Shown here piece by piece: positions 23,501-29,447 of a stretch of 29,447 nucleotides of DNA. The notes beneath the pieces were generated by a model, which saw nothing but the letters and a program-made list of their open reading frames with translations, was not told the DNA's origin and ran no database searches. Made by a program: the position numbers and the translations under genes. Every line of letters starts with the position of its first letter. Position 1 is the first letter of the stretch. Origin of the DNA: SLAN01 sp964565375 (GTDB lineage: Bacteria > Spirochaetota > Spirochaetia > DSM-27196 > SKKC01). The stretch spans positions 1 through 29,447 of the forward strand of contig CAZMEV010000031.1 of the NCBI GenBank assembly GCA_964565375.1, written 5' to 3'.

Positions 23501-24001
23501 ACCGAAGATGTGGTTGGCGGCCGCCTCCACAAGAAGTTCGAGCCGCTCGCCCGGCACAATGGGGCGGGTGAACCAGGCACCCCGCGGCGGCTCGCTGCGG
23601 CCGTGGGGTGCGTCCGGCGCGCTGTCCACACGCCCGAGCACCACCCGGCGCTTGATGTGAGCCCCCGCATCCGTGTCCTTGTTGGTCAGCCCGAGCCAGG
23701 GAGTCCCGTCGCGAAACAGACATGCCTCGCTTCCGGTGTCGATGAGCGCAACAACTTCCCGGCCTGCCCACTCACCCGGCACCGCCCCTTCAAACCGAAA
23801 CCATGCGCTGTCCCAGGCACCACCCCAGACCGCACCCGGCTCAATACGTTCGAAGTAATGTTCGTCAATTGCTTCATACCGTATCGGATGCTCAGCTCTC
23901 GCGTATGAGGCCGCTAGCGTCGCCCGCGCCGGATAATACCCGGCGCGCAGCCGTTCAATGAACTGCTTCACTCTCTCCCGCGTAATCTTTCGATTCTTCA
24001 C
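20594..24001 (-). CDS. GH38 alpha-mannosidase
   Basis: The product has 1135 residues from GTG 24001, which has AGAGGA six bases upstream; a frame from ATG 24034 lacks such a site. Numbered from the GTG: an N-terminal beta-sandwich, then the GH38 catalytic domain with GHAHLDLAWLWPV (about 259-271, zinc ligands His and Asp), QPQLFEWVK, and WLPDVFGYSAALPQI with the nucleophile Asp near 374. Further on come HYNEP, the three-helix region with FHDILPGSSIGWVY, and a long C-terminal beta domain with RADCRIDWREDHRQL. No signal peptide is present, so it acts in the cytoplasm on imported alpha-mannosides. Several Ala/Gly/Pro/Glu-rich inserts enlarge the C-terminal half. It is transcribed towards the DUF4127 gene and away from the acyltransferase gene. 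Confidence 0.93.
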   Translation of the reverse strand: MKNRKITRERVKQFIERLRAGYYPARATLAASYARAEHPIRYEAIDEHYFERIEPGAVWGGAWDSAWFRFEGAVPGEWAGREVVALIDTGSEACLFRDGTPWLGLTNKDTDAGAHIKRRVVLGRVDSAPDAPHGRSEPPRGAWFTRPIVPGERLELLVEAAANHIFGAGTPSAEYRLNQAELAVFDRDLWQLVLDLEYLLDLADGLDPDSTRSRRIMAGLNEAANVWADGAGRADVREIAAGLLEQPANASAPTAWSVGHAHLDLAWLWPVRETRRKGGRTFATQLRLIEEYDEYIFGASQPQLFEWVKTDYPALYEEIRTAVADGRIEPQGAMWVEPDMNLAGGEALVRQCLYGKAFFRDEFGVDVRHLWLPDVFGYSAALPQILRGCGVDVFMTQKISWNEQNTFPHHSFVWEGIDGSQVHAHFLPTNTYNHYNEPSKLIESEKRFAEGDTLGDFLNLFGVGDGGAGPSREHIERGLRGQDAEGAPRVRFAQAEQFFDTLRAVPEQQLPRWRGELYLEMHRGTYTTQAQMKRVNRRLEHLLHDVELLSELCRMEGVEDWEFDVSRAWKDTLLNQFHDILPGSSIGWVYRDAIEASSRHMNELTAERDRLLGHLAGAPETDAPEAGTPADSSGDTLPVVREIRPDAPPVAPADRLAVFNPLPWERTVILRAEPGAAPQGGTDAETAQGTNARSTAASEKRVNLPATGYVLIGFEEAAREAAAGAPVGPGAGSDVASEAPGSADRETPPVHASESLLENELLRVAIADDGSITSIYRKDLDREYLAGTANVFTLWEDYPYAWDAWEISHYYRETVPEQARLVARHVEKAGGLSAQVALSFEVGRSRIVELLTLESGSPVLRADCRIDWREDHRQLRVAAETTILSRHARYEIQYGTVERATHENTSWDEARFEVPAHRFADLSRPDAGFAVLNDCKYGYRIVGSEVELTLLKSPKYPDPDADMGEHAFAFAYMAHAGERDASAVLKAAHELNAPALALPAGARPGGADGEDRRQHSRSWFAVSGDAVKLEVIKRAEDGDGTILRLYETLGSEAEISVLVPEAVSQACLTDMLENDGASLSLTRGEAAGDGEHDSGPEGSVPGAQAPHGAGEALPAGSASVRLRFSPYEIRTLRLR

Positions 24002-24086
24002 GATTATTCCTCTATGATCGTTGTACGGCCGCACACACCGGTGCTACCGTTACGCTTCGCATAATTGCCACATCAAGGGGCCGGAT

Positions 24087-24923
24087 ATGAGTGAAGCAGA
24101 AACGATCTCCCGCGTAAAGGAACCGAACACCGTAGCCTCACTGACCCGGCAACTCGCGGAACTCGGCCTGACCGAAGGATCAGTGGTAATTGTACACTCG
24201 GCGCTTTCTGCACTGGGCTGGACCGCCGGCGGGGCTCAGGCTGTTGTGGAAGCGCTACTGACTGCGGTCGGGCGAGCCGGCACCATTGTCATGCCCACAC
24301 ATACAGGACAGAACACGGACCCAGCCGAGTGGGAAGCACCGCCGGTTCCCGAATCATGGATCGAAACCATCCGGCGCGAGCGTCCAGCGTATCACCCGGC
24401 CTTCACTCCGACCCGTGGCATGGGGACAATCGTCGAATGCTTCCGAACGCACCCCGGCGCAAAACGCAGCATGCATCCGCTGTATTCCTTCGCGGCACTC
24501 GGCCCGCTAGCCGACGTTCTTGCTGAACAACCGCTCGACGACGCGATGGGTGAAGGCTCGCCACTCGCACACCTTTACAGTCACGACGCATCCGTTCTGC
24601 TTCTCGGAGTCGATCACTCCAACAACACCTCGCTGCACCTCGCCGAGTACCGCAGCGGCATTCCGGCAACGCGCGAGTATCACGACTTGTGTATTCAGGT
24701 CGATGGTGTGCCGCCCGATCCCGCGGGCCGTCGTTATGTGCAGTTCAGCGATCGCCGGCTCGATTCCGAGGATTTCGCTCAGATAGGAGCCGAGTGGGAA
24801 CAACAGGCTGCCGACAGTGACCTGTCGACCGGTCATATCGGCGCGGCGCCGAGCAGGCTGCTGCGACAGCGCCCGATAGTCGACTATGCCATGAGACGAC
24901 TCCCGCAGGTGCGCGGCCAATGA
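24087..24923 (+). CDS. AAC(3)-family (Antibiotic_NAT) N-acetyltransferase-like protein
   Basis: The protein has 278 residues from ATG 24087 (MSEAETIS), with AAGGGG upstream; a longer frame from 24021 lacks a ribosome-binding site. Family blocks are clear: SVVIVHSALSALGWTAGGAQAVVEALL, GTIVMPTHTGQNTDPAEW, TPTRGMGTIVECFRTHPGAKRSMHPLYSFAALG, and VDHSNNTSLHLAEY with the catalytic histidine region. Members transfer acetyl from acetyl-CoA to the 3-amino group of aminoglycosides, but many chromosomal homologues act on other amines. Its position, divergent from a mannosidase and beside a transporter, favours an amino-sugar or conjugate substrate over drug resistance. Length is normal. Confidence 0.82.
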   Translation: MSEAETISRVKEPNTVASLTRQLAELGLTEGSVVIVHSALSALGWTAGGAQAVVEALLTAVGRAGTIVMPTHTGQNTDPAEWEAPPVPESWIETIRRERPAYHPAFTPTRGMGTIVECFRTHPGAKRSMHPLYSFAALGPLADVLAEQPLDDAMGEGSPLAHLYSHDASVLLLGVDHSNNTSLHLAEYRSGIPATREYHDLCIQVDGVPPDPAGRRYVQFSDRRLDSEDFAQIGAEWEQQAADSDLSTGHIGAAPSRLLRQRPIVDYAMRRLPQVRGQ

Positions 24924-24942
24924 TCAGGCGGTCACTGTACGT

Positions 24943-24970
24943 CGACGCGAACAGTGCACCCCGCTATGAT
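24943..24970 (+). promoter_or_regulatory. Candidate promoter giving a leaderless transporter mRNA
   Basis: TCGACG (24943-24948) and a strong -10 TATGAT (24965-24970) are 16 bases apart. The start codon ATG at 24979 begins eight bases after the -10, where transcription would start, and no purine-rich ribosome-binding site precedes it. Confidence 0.4.
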
Positions 24971-24978
24971 GTCATGCT

Positions 24979-27246
24979 ATGAATGCCCGGACTCCAGTCC
25001 TGTCGGCGCGTGAGCGCGAGATCGGATTTCGCAATTACATGAGACATATTACGTGGAATGGGCTCGGCGTGTTTCTTCTGAATCACACCATCGTGTCTCT
25101 CATGGCGATTCATTTCGGAGCAAGTAACCTCGAGATCGGCTACATTAACTCCGCCTTTCACGTCACAGGTCTTGCGTCGGTGTTTGTGCCAAGGCTGTTC
25201 CGCGGCGTTCGCATTAATAAGCTGTTCGGCTGGGGCTGGATGATCCGTGGTTTCATTGCGCTTCTCTACGGATTTCTGCTTGTCCTGAGCGGCCCGGCAG
25301 CGCGGTTTTTTATTGTGGTTGTGTTTACCGCATTCGCGCTGTCGCGCACTGTCGGGTTTTCAGTTGCGCACGCGGTTCAGCGCGATTTCATGCGGTCGCG
25401 TGATGCAAGTGGCTCACTCGTACGACTCAATATTCGCCTCGGTTGGTCGCAGCTGTTTTCCCAGCTTCTGAGTTTCGCGCTTCTGACCATCACGTTTTTC
25501 GAGGGGATTCTCGGCCTGGTTACGATCACCTATATCGGTGCGGCAATGAATACTGTTGCTTCGTACTACCTGCTGAAGGTTCCGGGCCGCGGCGTAGTTG
25601 AACCCTCCCCGGACCGTAATACAGTGCAGACATTTCTCTGGAGCATGAAACGGAAGGAGCACGCCATGCCCCTTCTCGTCCACTGGCTCGGAGTCGGACT
25701 GGTCGTACTGTTCGGATTCCAGATCGTGTACCTGCGACGCGTTGTCGGCCTGCCGAACAATATTTCGATTCTGCTCATTGTTCTCGAGGCGGTCTCAGCG
25801 ATTATTGCGAACAGTGCGCTCAAACCTTTCGCCGACAACATCGGCGATAAACCTCTTATTGTTATAAGCACGCTTGGTCTCATGGTTACCGGCCTGGTAT
25901 GGGCGTTTATTCCCGGCACGCTCCCGGTTCCCGCGTACTTCCTGCTTGGATTCATCTCATTCCTGTTCGTGCGGAGCCTTCTTACCCTGAAAGGGTCGGT
26001 CATGGTGAAGTCCATTCCGGAGAAAAACCGCGTCGCCTACACGTCCGCCGCCAATGTCATGCTCGCCGTGGTGGCGCTCATTCTCGGATTGATCGGTGGA
26101 GGGCTTGCGGATATCGCAGCTCTTATCCCCGACCTCGTAGTCCATGAGTACAGCCTCACCTTCCTGTTCACTGCGGTGCTTGCAGGTCTGACCATGATTC
26201 TGAGTTCGCGGCTGCCCGGCGATCGCGATCTTTCACTTCGCGAGACAGCAGACATCATGCTGTCTGCACGCAACCTCCGCGCCTTTCTCGACGCATACCA
26301 GCTCGATTTCGCCGCCGACCCGGCAACGCGCGAAACACTTCTCCTTTCGCTCGAGAGAAGCGCCACGCCGGTCGCAACAACCCGGCTGCGCGAACGCCTC
26401 AAAGGTCCTCGTGTGGCGGAAAAGGAACGCGTACTGCGTACACTGTTTCGCAGCCCCAGAGAAGAACTGCTGGGAGACATTGTAGCGGAAGCCTCCGACC
26501 CCTGGTCATACACCAGGCGGGAAGCGCTCTTCGCTCTCGGCGCATACGATGATCCGTTGGCAAAGCAAACGCTCTGTGCAGTAGCCGGTATTCCGTTCGA
26601 ACCTGCGCCGCATGACTCCGGCGGGGCGCCGGACGGGACTCTGAACGCCCCGAGGACGGAGCCTCCCGCACCTGACGGCAACAGCGAAACCGTGGCCGTC
26701 GCACTCAAGAGCCTCGCCCGCGTTGGATATATGCCTGCCCTTGACGAGATCCGGCGGTTGCGGGCGCAGAGCCAGCTTCCGCCCCGCGCTGATCTGGATC
26801 TTGTACTTGCCGAGGCAATACTCGATCCGGCCGGGCCCCAACTTTCAACGCTGCTTCATGAAGCGTTTTCACCCGGAAGTCCCCGCTATGCGACTACCCG
26901 ACTGGTTATCGCGTGTAATCGTCTCGACCTGCAACCGTCGATTGAGACGTATATTCGCTCTGAGGCCCGGGCTCCCGGGCGGGGATTCGAGGACCTGATC
27001 GAGGATGCTTCGGAATTTCTGGTCGTGCAGGCCCAGCGTGGGCAGCTGCTGCGCTGGACCGGGCTCGAGGAGTTTACATCAATCTGGAACTGGGTCGTCG
27101 AACAGATACCAACCGGGTCGCACGATCCGGTGGCGGCCTCACTCTCCTATTCGCTTCGCTCGTGTACGCCGCCTGATACTGTAATGGAGACGGCTGCGCT
27201 TGCAGCACTGTATCTGCTCCACCGCCTGCTCGAGATGTCGGAGTGA
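24979..27246 (+). CDS. MFS transporter fused to a large C-terminal helical (HEAT-like) domain
   Basis: This is a 755-residue protein. Residues about 15-415 form a major facilitator domain with about 12 hydrophobic segments (NGLGVFLLNHTIVSLMAIHFGASNLEIGYI, FIVVVFTAFALSRTVGF, MLAVVALILGLIGGGLADIAALI). Residues about 415-755 are soluble and helical, with repeated helix pairs of the HEAT/armadillo kind (RETLLLSLERSATPVATTRLRERL, RREALFALGAYDDPLAKQTLCAVAG, TVAVALKSLARVGYMPALDEIRRL) interrupted by a Pro/Gly/Asp-rich insert. The repeat assignment is by eye. Substrate is unknown; neighbouring genes suggest a sugar or a modified product. The gene is 55 bases after the acyltransferase gene and seems to have its own promoter. 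Typical MFS proteins have about 400-450 residues, so the extension is notable. Confidence 0.78.
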   Translation: MNARTPVLSAREREIGFRNYMRHITWNGLGVFLLNHTIVSLMAIHFGASNLEIGYINSAFHVTGLASVFVPRLFRGVRINKLFGWGWMIRGFIALLYGFLLVLSGPAARFFIVVVFTAFALSRTVGFSVAHAVQRDFMRSRDASGSLVRLNIRLGWSQLFSQLLSFALLTITFFEGILGLVTITYIGAAMNTVASYYLLKVPGRGVVEPSPDRNTVQTFLWSMKRKEHAMPLLVHWLGVGLVVLFGFQIVYLRRVVGLPNNISILLIVLEAVSAIIANSALKPFADNIGDKPLIVISTLGLMVTGLVWAFIPGTLPVPAYFLLGFISFLFVRSLLTLKGSVMVKSIPEKNRVAYTSAANVMLAVVALILGLIGGGLADIAALIPDLVVHEYSLTFLFTAVLAGLTMILSSRLPGDRDLSLRETADIMLSARNLRAFLDAYQLDFAADPATRETLLLSLERSATPVATTRLRERLKGPRVAEKERVLRTLFRSPREELLGDIVAEASDPWSYTRREALFALGAYDDPLAKQTLCAVAGIPFEPAPHDSGGAPDGTLNAPRTEPPAPDGNSETVAVALKSLARVGYMPALDEIRRLRAQSQLPPRADLDLVLAEAILDPAGPQLSTLLHEAFSPGSPRYATTRLVIACNRLDLQPSIETYIRSEARAPGRGFEDLIEDASEFLVVQAQRGQLLRWTGLEEFTSIWNWVVEQIPTGSHDPVAASLSYSLRSCTPPDTVMETAALAALYLLHRLLEMSE

Positions 27247-27305
27247 AGGCTCAGGCAGACACTCCATTGCTTCTGTTTCGGGGAGACCACGGTAACGGCC
27301 GCGGG

Positions 27306-27311
27306 TATGAT
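27306..27311 (+). promoter_or_regulatory. Possible -10 element for the small orphan gene
   Basis: TATGAT lies 79 bases upstream of the ATG at 27385; no good -35 is found at 16-18 bases (best GAGACC, 27283-27288). It is offered as a weak candidate. Confidence 0.25.
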
Positions 27312-27384
27312 GGTATGGGTTCCGCGATGCGCTGGTCGAACGCACCTCCATCGAAGTACCATAAAAGGCACACGGAAAGGCACT

Positions 27385-27651
27385 ATGAGCAAGAGTGACG
27401 AAGGACGAAGAGAGCTTCTCACGTCGCTGGACAACGAGTGGCACGAAATTAAGAGTTGGAATCCTGTCCCGGGACTGTTCCCGCAGACAGGAGCCGAGAC
27501 AGTCAAGGTACGCGGCACATCCGAAGAAGTCGGCGAGACGACGATTACCCGCTATGAAATCGTAGTGCTCGATGAAGGAGAAGTGGTCGGTCATTACAAA
27601 GTGGTTGCCGAAGAGAAACTCGGCGATTACCTCGACCGCTTCGACGAATAG
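27385..27651 (+). CDS. Small conserved-looking protein of unknown function
   Basis: An 88-residue acidic cytoplasmic protein starts at ATG 27385 with GGAAAGG four bases upstream. A longer frame from 27307 is less likely because that start lies on the promoter-like TATGAT. No family is recognised. The chain has a helical N-terminus (EGRRELLTSLDNEWHEIKSW), then two probable beta strands (TTITRYEIVVLD, GEVVGHYKVVAEE) and an acidic helix (LGDYLDRFDE), which suggests a small folded alpha/beta domain rather than a spurious frame. It stands alone between the transporter and the fumarase gene, so context gives no role. Confidence 0.6.
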   Translation: MSKSDEGRRELLTSLDNEWHEIKSWNPVPGLFPQTGAETVKVRGTSEEVGETTITRYEIVVLDEGEVVGHYKVVAEEKLGDYLDRFDE

Positions 27652-27718
27652 TCTGACGCACTGCCTGCATTTCGGCTGCGTTCCAGGCGAAGCGCCCGCT
27701 GTACATGCGGTGACTCAC

Positions 27719-27759
27719 GGCTGCCGGCTTTCATGGCTGCCGGTTTTCGCGGCTGCCGG
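27719..27759. repeat. Three spaced copies of GGCTGCCGG
   Basis: The 9-bp core occurs at 27719-27727, 27735-27743 and 27751-27759, with a regular 16-bp period and partly similar spacers (CTTTCAT, TTTTCGC). It lies in the 148 bases between the convergent orphan gene and fumarase gene. No terminator-like T-run is seen. Confidence 0.7.
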
Positions 27760-27799
27760 CCGACGAGTAAATCCGCACTGCCGCGGGAGCAGCCCACCT

Positions 27800-29191
27800 T
27801 CAGACCATTGTTCGCGGGTCGAGAAGCTTGTCGAGTTCTTCCTCACTGACAACTTCTGCTTCCCTGCACACGTCGCGAATGGTGCGCTTCTCGCGAAAAG
27901 CCTTGTACGCAAGTTCGCTTGCTTTGTCATAGCCGATAGTCTTCGCTAGCGGCGTCACCATCGCAGTACTCCACTCGATCCAGTATTCGCAGCGCTCAGC
28001 GTCTGCGGTTATCCCGTCTATACACTTCTTAGCGGCCGTTCTGCACGTAGCCGCAAGCGTCTGCATCGCATCGACTGTTTCGTAGGCGATCAATGGATTC
28101 ATCATGTTCAGCTGCAGCGGTCCATTCTGCGCCCCCATGGTCACGGCGAGACACTGGCCATGCACATGTGCCGCCACCTGAATCATCATCTCGGGTATCA
28201 CCGGGTTTACCTTGCCGGGCATAATGCTGCTACCTGGCTGGAGACTCGGCAACGCGATTTCTCCCAGACCACTCCTCGGTCCTGAATCGAGGAGCCTCAG
28301 GTCGTTAGCAATTTTCATGAGTATGGTAGCGAGTCCGTTAAGCGAGCCACACAGGTCTACCTGAGCATCCCTGCCTGCGATACCCTCAAACGGGTGCGGC
28401 GAGACGGTAAACGGCAGGTTCGTAGCCCGGGCAAGTTCGGCCACTGCCTTCTGCCGGTAGTCCGGATGAGCATTAAGACCGGTCCCGATTGCCGTTCCGC
28501 CGAGTGGAAGCTCATCCAGCCCGAAACAACTTCGGGAAATGCGGTCGGAGGCCTTTTCCAATTGCAGCGCGAAGGTATCAAACTCCTGACCGAGCGTCAT
28601 AGGGACAGCGTCTTTCAAGTGAGTTCGCCCGAGCTTCACGATTTCCGAAAATTCGCGGGCTTTCGCTCGGAAGCTGTCGGCAAGAACCTTCAGACTCTCA
28701 AGCAGCTCATCGACAACAATCCGATCCGCTACATGAACCGCCGTAGGGATGACATCATTCGAGCTTTGTCCGCGATTCACGTGATCGTTGGGATGCACCG
28801 GTTTCTTGCTGCCTATCGTTCCACCGAGTAACTCATTTGCCCGGTTCGAGAGAACCTCATTAAAGTTCATATTCCATGAGGTGCCGCTGCCTGTCTGAAA
28901 CACATCAATTGGAAAGTGATCATCCCAGCGCCCCGCGATTACTTCATCGGCCGCCTCAATAATCGCATCCGCCGGCCGTTCCTCGAGCTCGCCGAGTGCT
29001 TTGTTCGCCACAGCAGCACTTCGCTTGATATGGGCAATCGCCAGGATCATCGGCTTCGGTATGCGCTTATCCGAGATCGTAAAGTTGTTAACGGCTCGCT
29101 GAGTCTGTGCGCCCCAGTACGCCCACGCGGGAATCGAAACTTCCCCCATTGTATCGGTTTCTACACGTTTCGCTTCTTGCTCGTTTGCCAT
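27800..29191 (-). CDS. fumC: Class II fumarate hydratase
   Basis: From ATG 29191 (MANEQEAKRVETDTMGE) the protein has 463 residues, the normal length for FumC. Signatures include WGAQTQRAVNNF, QTGSGTSWNMNFNEVLSNRA, HPNDHVNRGQSSNDVIPTA, GRTHLKDAVPMTLGQE, GTAIGTGLNAHP and the family motif GSSIMPGKVNPVIPE. It interconverts fumarate and L-malate in the TCA pathway without an iron-sulphur cluster. A longer frame reaches ATG 29287, which has a GGAGA upstream, but it adds 32 atypical residues (MQNLPNGVNRYPAGL) not found in the family. At 29191 there is no ribosome-binding site but a -10-like TATTAT seven bases before, suggesting a leaderless message. The malate dehydrogenase gene is divergent. Confidence 0.95.
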   Translation of the reverse strand: MANEQEAKRVETDTMGEVSIPAWAYWGAQTQRAVNNFTISDKRIPKPMILAIAHIKRSAAVANKALGELEERPADAIIEAADEVIAGRWDDHFPIDVFQTGSGTSWNMNFNEVLSNRANELLGGTIGSKKPVHPNDHVNRGQSSNDVIPTAVHVADRIVVDELLESLKVLADSFRAKAREFSEIVKLGRTHLKDAVPMTLGQEFDTFALQLEKASDRISRSCFGLDELPLGGTAIGTGLNAHPDYRQKAVAELARATNLPFTVSPHPFEGIAGRDAQVDLCGSLNGLATILMKIANDLRLLDSGPRSGLGEIALPSLQPGSSIMPGKVNPVIPEMMIQVAAHVHGQCLAVTMGAQNGPLQLNMMNPLIAYETVDAMQTLAATCRTAAKKCIDGITADAERCEYWIEWSTAMVTPLAKTIGYDKASELAYKAFREKRTIRDVCREAEVVSEEELDKLLDPRTMV

Positions 29192-29198
29192 AGCGCAA

Positions 29199-29228
29199 AT
29201 AATAGCGCACCCAACGCCAACTTCGCAA
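29199..29228 (-). promoter_or_regulatory. fumC: Candidate fumarase promoter, leaderless arrangement
   Basis: On the minus strand TTGCGA (29228-29223) and TATTAT (29204-29199) are 18 bases apart. The preferred fumC start at 29191 begins seven bases after the -10, at the expected transcription start. This favours the short start without a Shine-Dalgarno sequence. Confidence 0.4.
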
Positions 29229-29328
29229 AAGGTTTTGCAGGTTAATCCTGCGGGATATCTGTTTACGCCGTTCGGGAGATTCTGCATGATTGTCTCCGGC
29301 AGCGAGAGGCGTACTCACGAGCGCTTTC

Positions 29329-29357
29329 GTGACAGGGGCCCTCACTCATTGTATATT
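29329..29357 (+). promoter_or_regulatory. Candidate promoter for the malate/lactate dehydrogenase gene
   Basis: GTGACA (29329-29334) and TATATT (29352-29357) match the sigma-70 consensus at five of six positions each, with the ideal 17-base spacer. The start site would be near 29364, giving a leader of about 33 bases that contains AGGAG before the ATG. Confidence 0.6.
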
Positions 29358-29396
29358 GACGGGCTGAAACGATACTTATCCAGGAGAAAACATACC

Positions 29397-29447
29397 ATGC
29401 TGAAGACGGGAATTATCGGCGCGGGAAACGTTGGTGCAAATACCGCG
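29397..29447 (+). CDS. Malate/lactate dehydrogenase (N-terminal fragment, 3' end outside window)
   Basis: Only 17 codons are inside the window: MLKTGIIGAGNVGANTA. GxGxxG in GAGNVG with the following AxxxA pattern is the NAD-binding start of the lactate/malate dehydrogenase family. CAGGAG lies about eleven bases before the ATG. Divergent pairing with fumarase makes malate dehydrogenase (malate to oxaloacetate) the better guess, but other NAD-dependent Rossmann enzymes cannot be excluded from so short a piece. Confidence 0.65.
   Translation, partial: MLKTGIIGAGNVGANTA

Noticed and set aside
22268..23908. 546-residue plus-strand frame opposite the mannosidase gene
   Set aside because: It is antisense to a GH38 gene with clear catalytic motifs; long antisense frames are expected at this GC content, and it shows no domain.
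24018..24033. TACAACG half-site upstream of the mannosidase as a LacI operator
   Set aside because: Only one half matches the CAACGTTG sites; the other half is absent, so it is not called.
24021..24086. Upstream start for the AAC(3)-like protein
   Set aside because: No ribosome-binding site is present, and it would overlap the start region of the divergent mannosidase gene.
24087..24923. Aminoglycoside-resistance gene
   Set aside because: There is no mobile element or resistance context; the family is broad and the neighbours are sugar genes.

Overview
The window (29,447 bases, GC-rich, one 100-N assembly gap at 4633-4732) looks like chromosomal DNA of a free-living spirochaete of the Spirochaetaceae type. 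This is inferred from the solute-binding protein leader ending in FAGGAQEE, which is common in that group, from the strongly acidic exported proteins and from the gene style. No rRNA, tRNA, CRISPR array, transposase or phage gene was seen.

Region 1 (1-10.6 kb) is an exopolysaccharide locus read outward from a divergent promoter region at 4899-5106. Leftward lie a CsgD/VpsT-type LuxR regulator (interrupted by the gap), an initiating phosphoglycosyl transferase carrying an N-terminal degenerate GGDEF domain, a predicted outer-membrane beta-barrel protein, a PilZ protein, a stand-alone degenerate GGDEF protein and a family 2 glycosyltransferase that runs off the window. Rightward lie a Wzz-type chain-length protein, a Wza-type export protein and three dTDP-L-rhamnose genes (rmlC, rmlD, rmlB; rmlA is not here). 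The striking feature is that both degenerate GGDEF domains have lost the GGDEF active site but keep an RxxD motif exactly five residues upstream of it. That is the arrangement of the c-di-GMP inhibitory site, and the same logic is used by receptor-only GGDEF domains such as PelD. Together with the PilZ protein and a WISR motif in the regulator, the locus has four candidate c-di-GMP input points, from transcription to the first committed step of polymer synthesis.

Region 2 (10.9-11.4 kb) has a small FN3-domain lipoprotein whose stop codon lies in the first unit of a 9-bp tandem array that repeats an in-frame TAG.

Region 3 (11.4-27.2 kb) is a carbohydrate-use locus. A leftward operon encodes a LacI-family repressor, an FAD-dependent oxidoreductase and an AGE-family sugar epimerase. 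A divergent rightward operon encodes an ABC sugar-binding protein, two permeases (no ATPase) and a DUF4127 protein. A GH38 alpha-mannosidase (leftward), an AAC(3)-fold acyltransferase and an MFS transporter fused to a long, probably HEAT-like domain (rightward) follow. CAACGTTG palindromes in the lacI/binding-protein intergenic region are probable operators. The combination suggests uptake of an alpha-mannoside-type glycan or conjugate, its cleavage, and further oxidation or epimerisation; the true substrate cannot be read from the sequence.

Region 4 (27.3 kb-end) has an 88-residue orphan protein, a class II fumarase (leftward) and the start of a malate/lactate dehydrogenase gene (rightward), which is ordinary central metabolism. 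Two genes (24979 and 29191) have -10-like hexamers 7-8 bases before the start codon and no ribosome-binding site, so they may make leaderless mRNAs.
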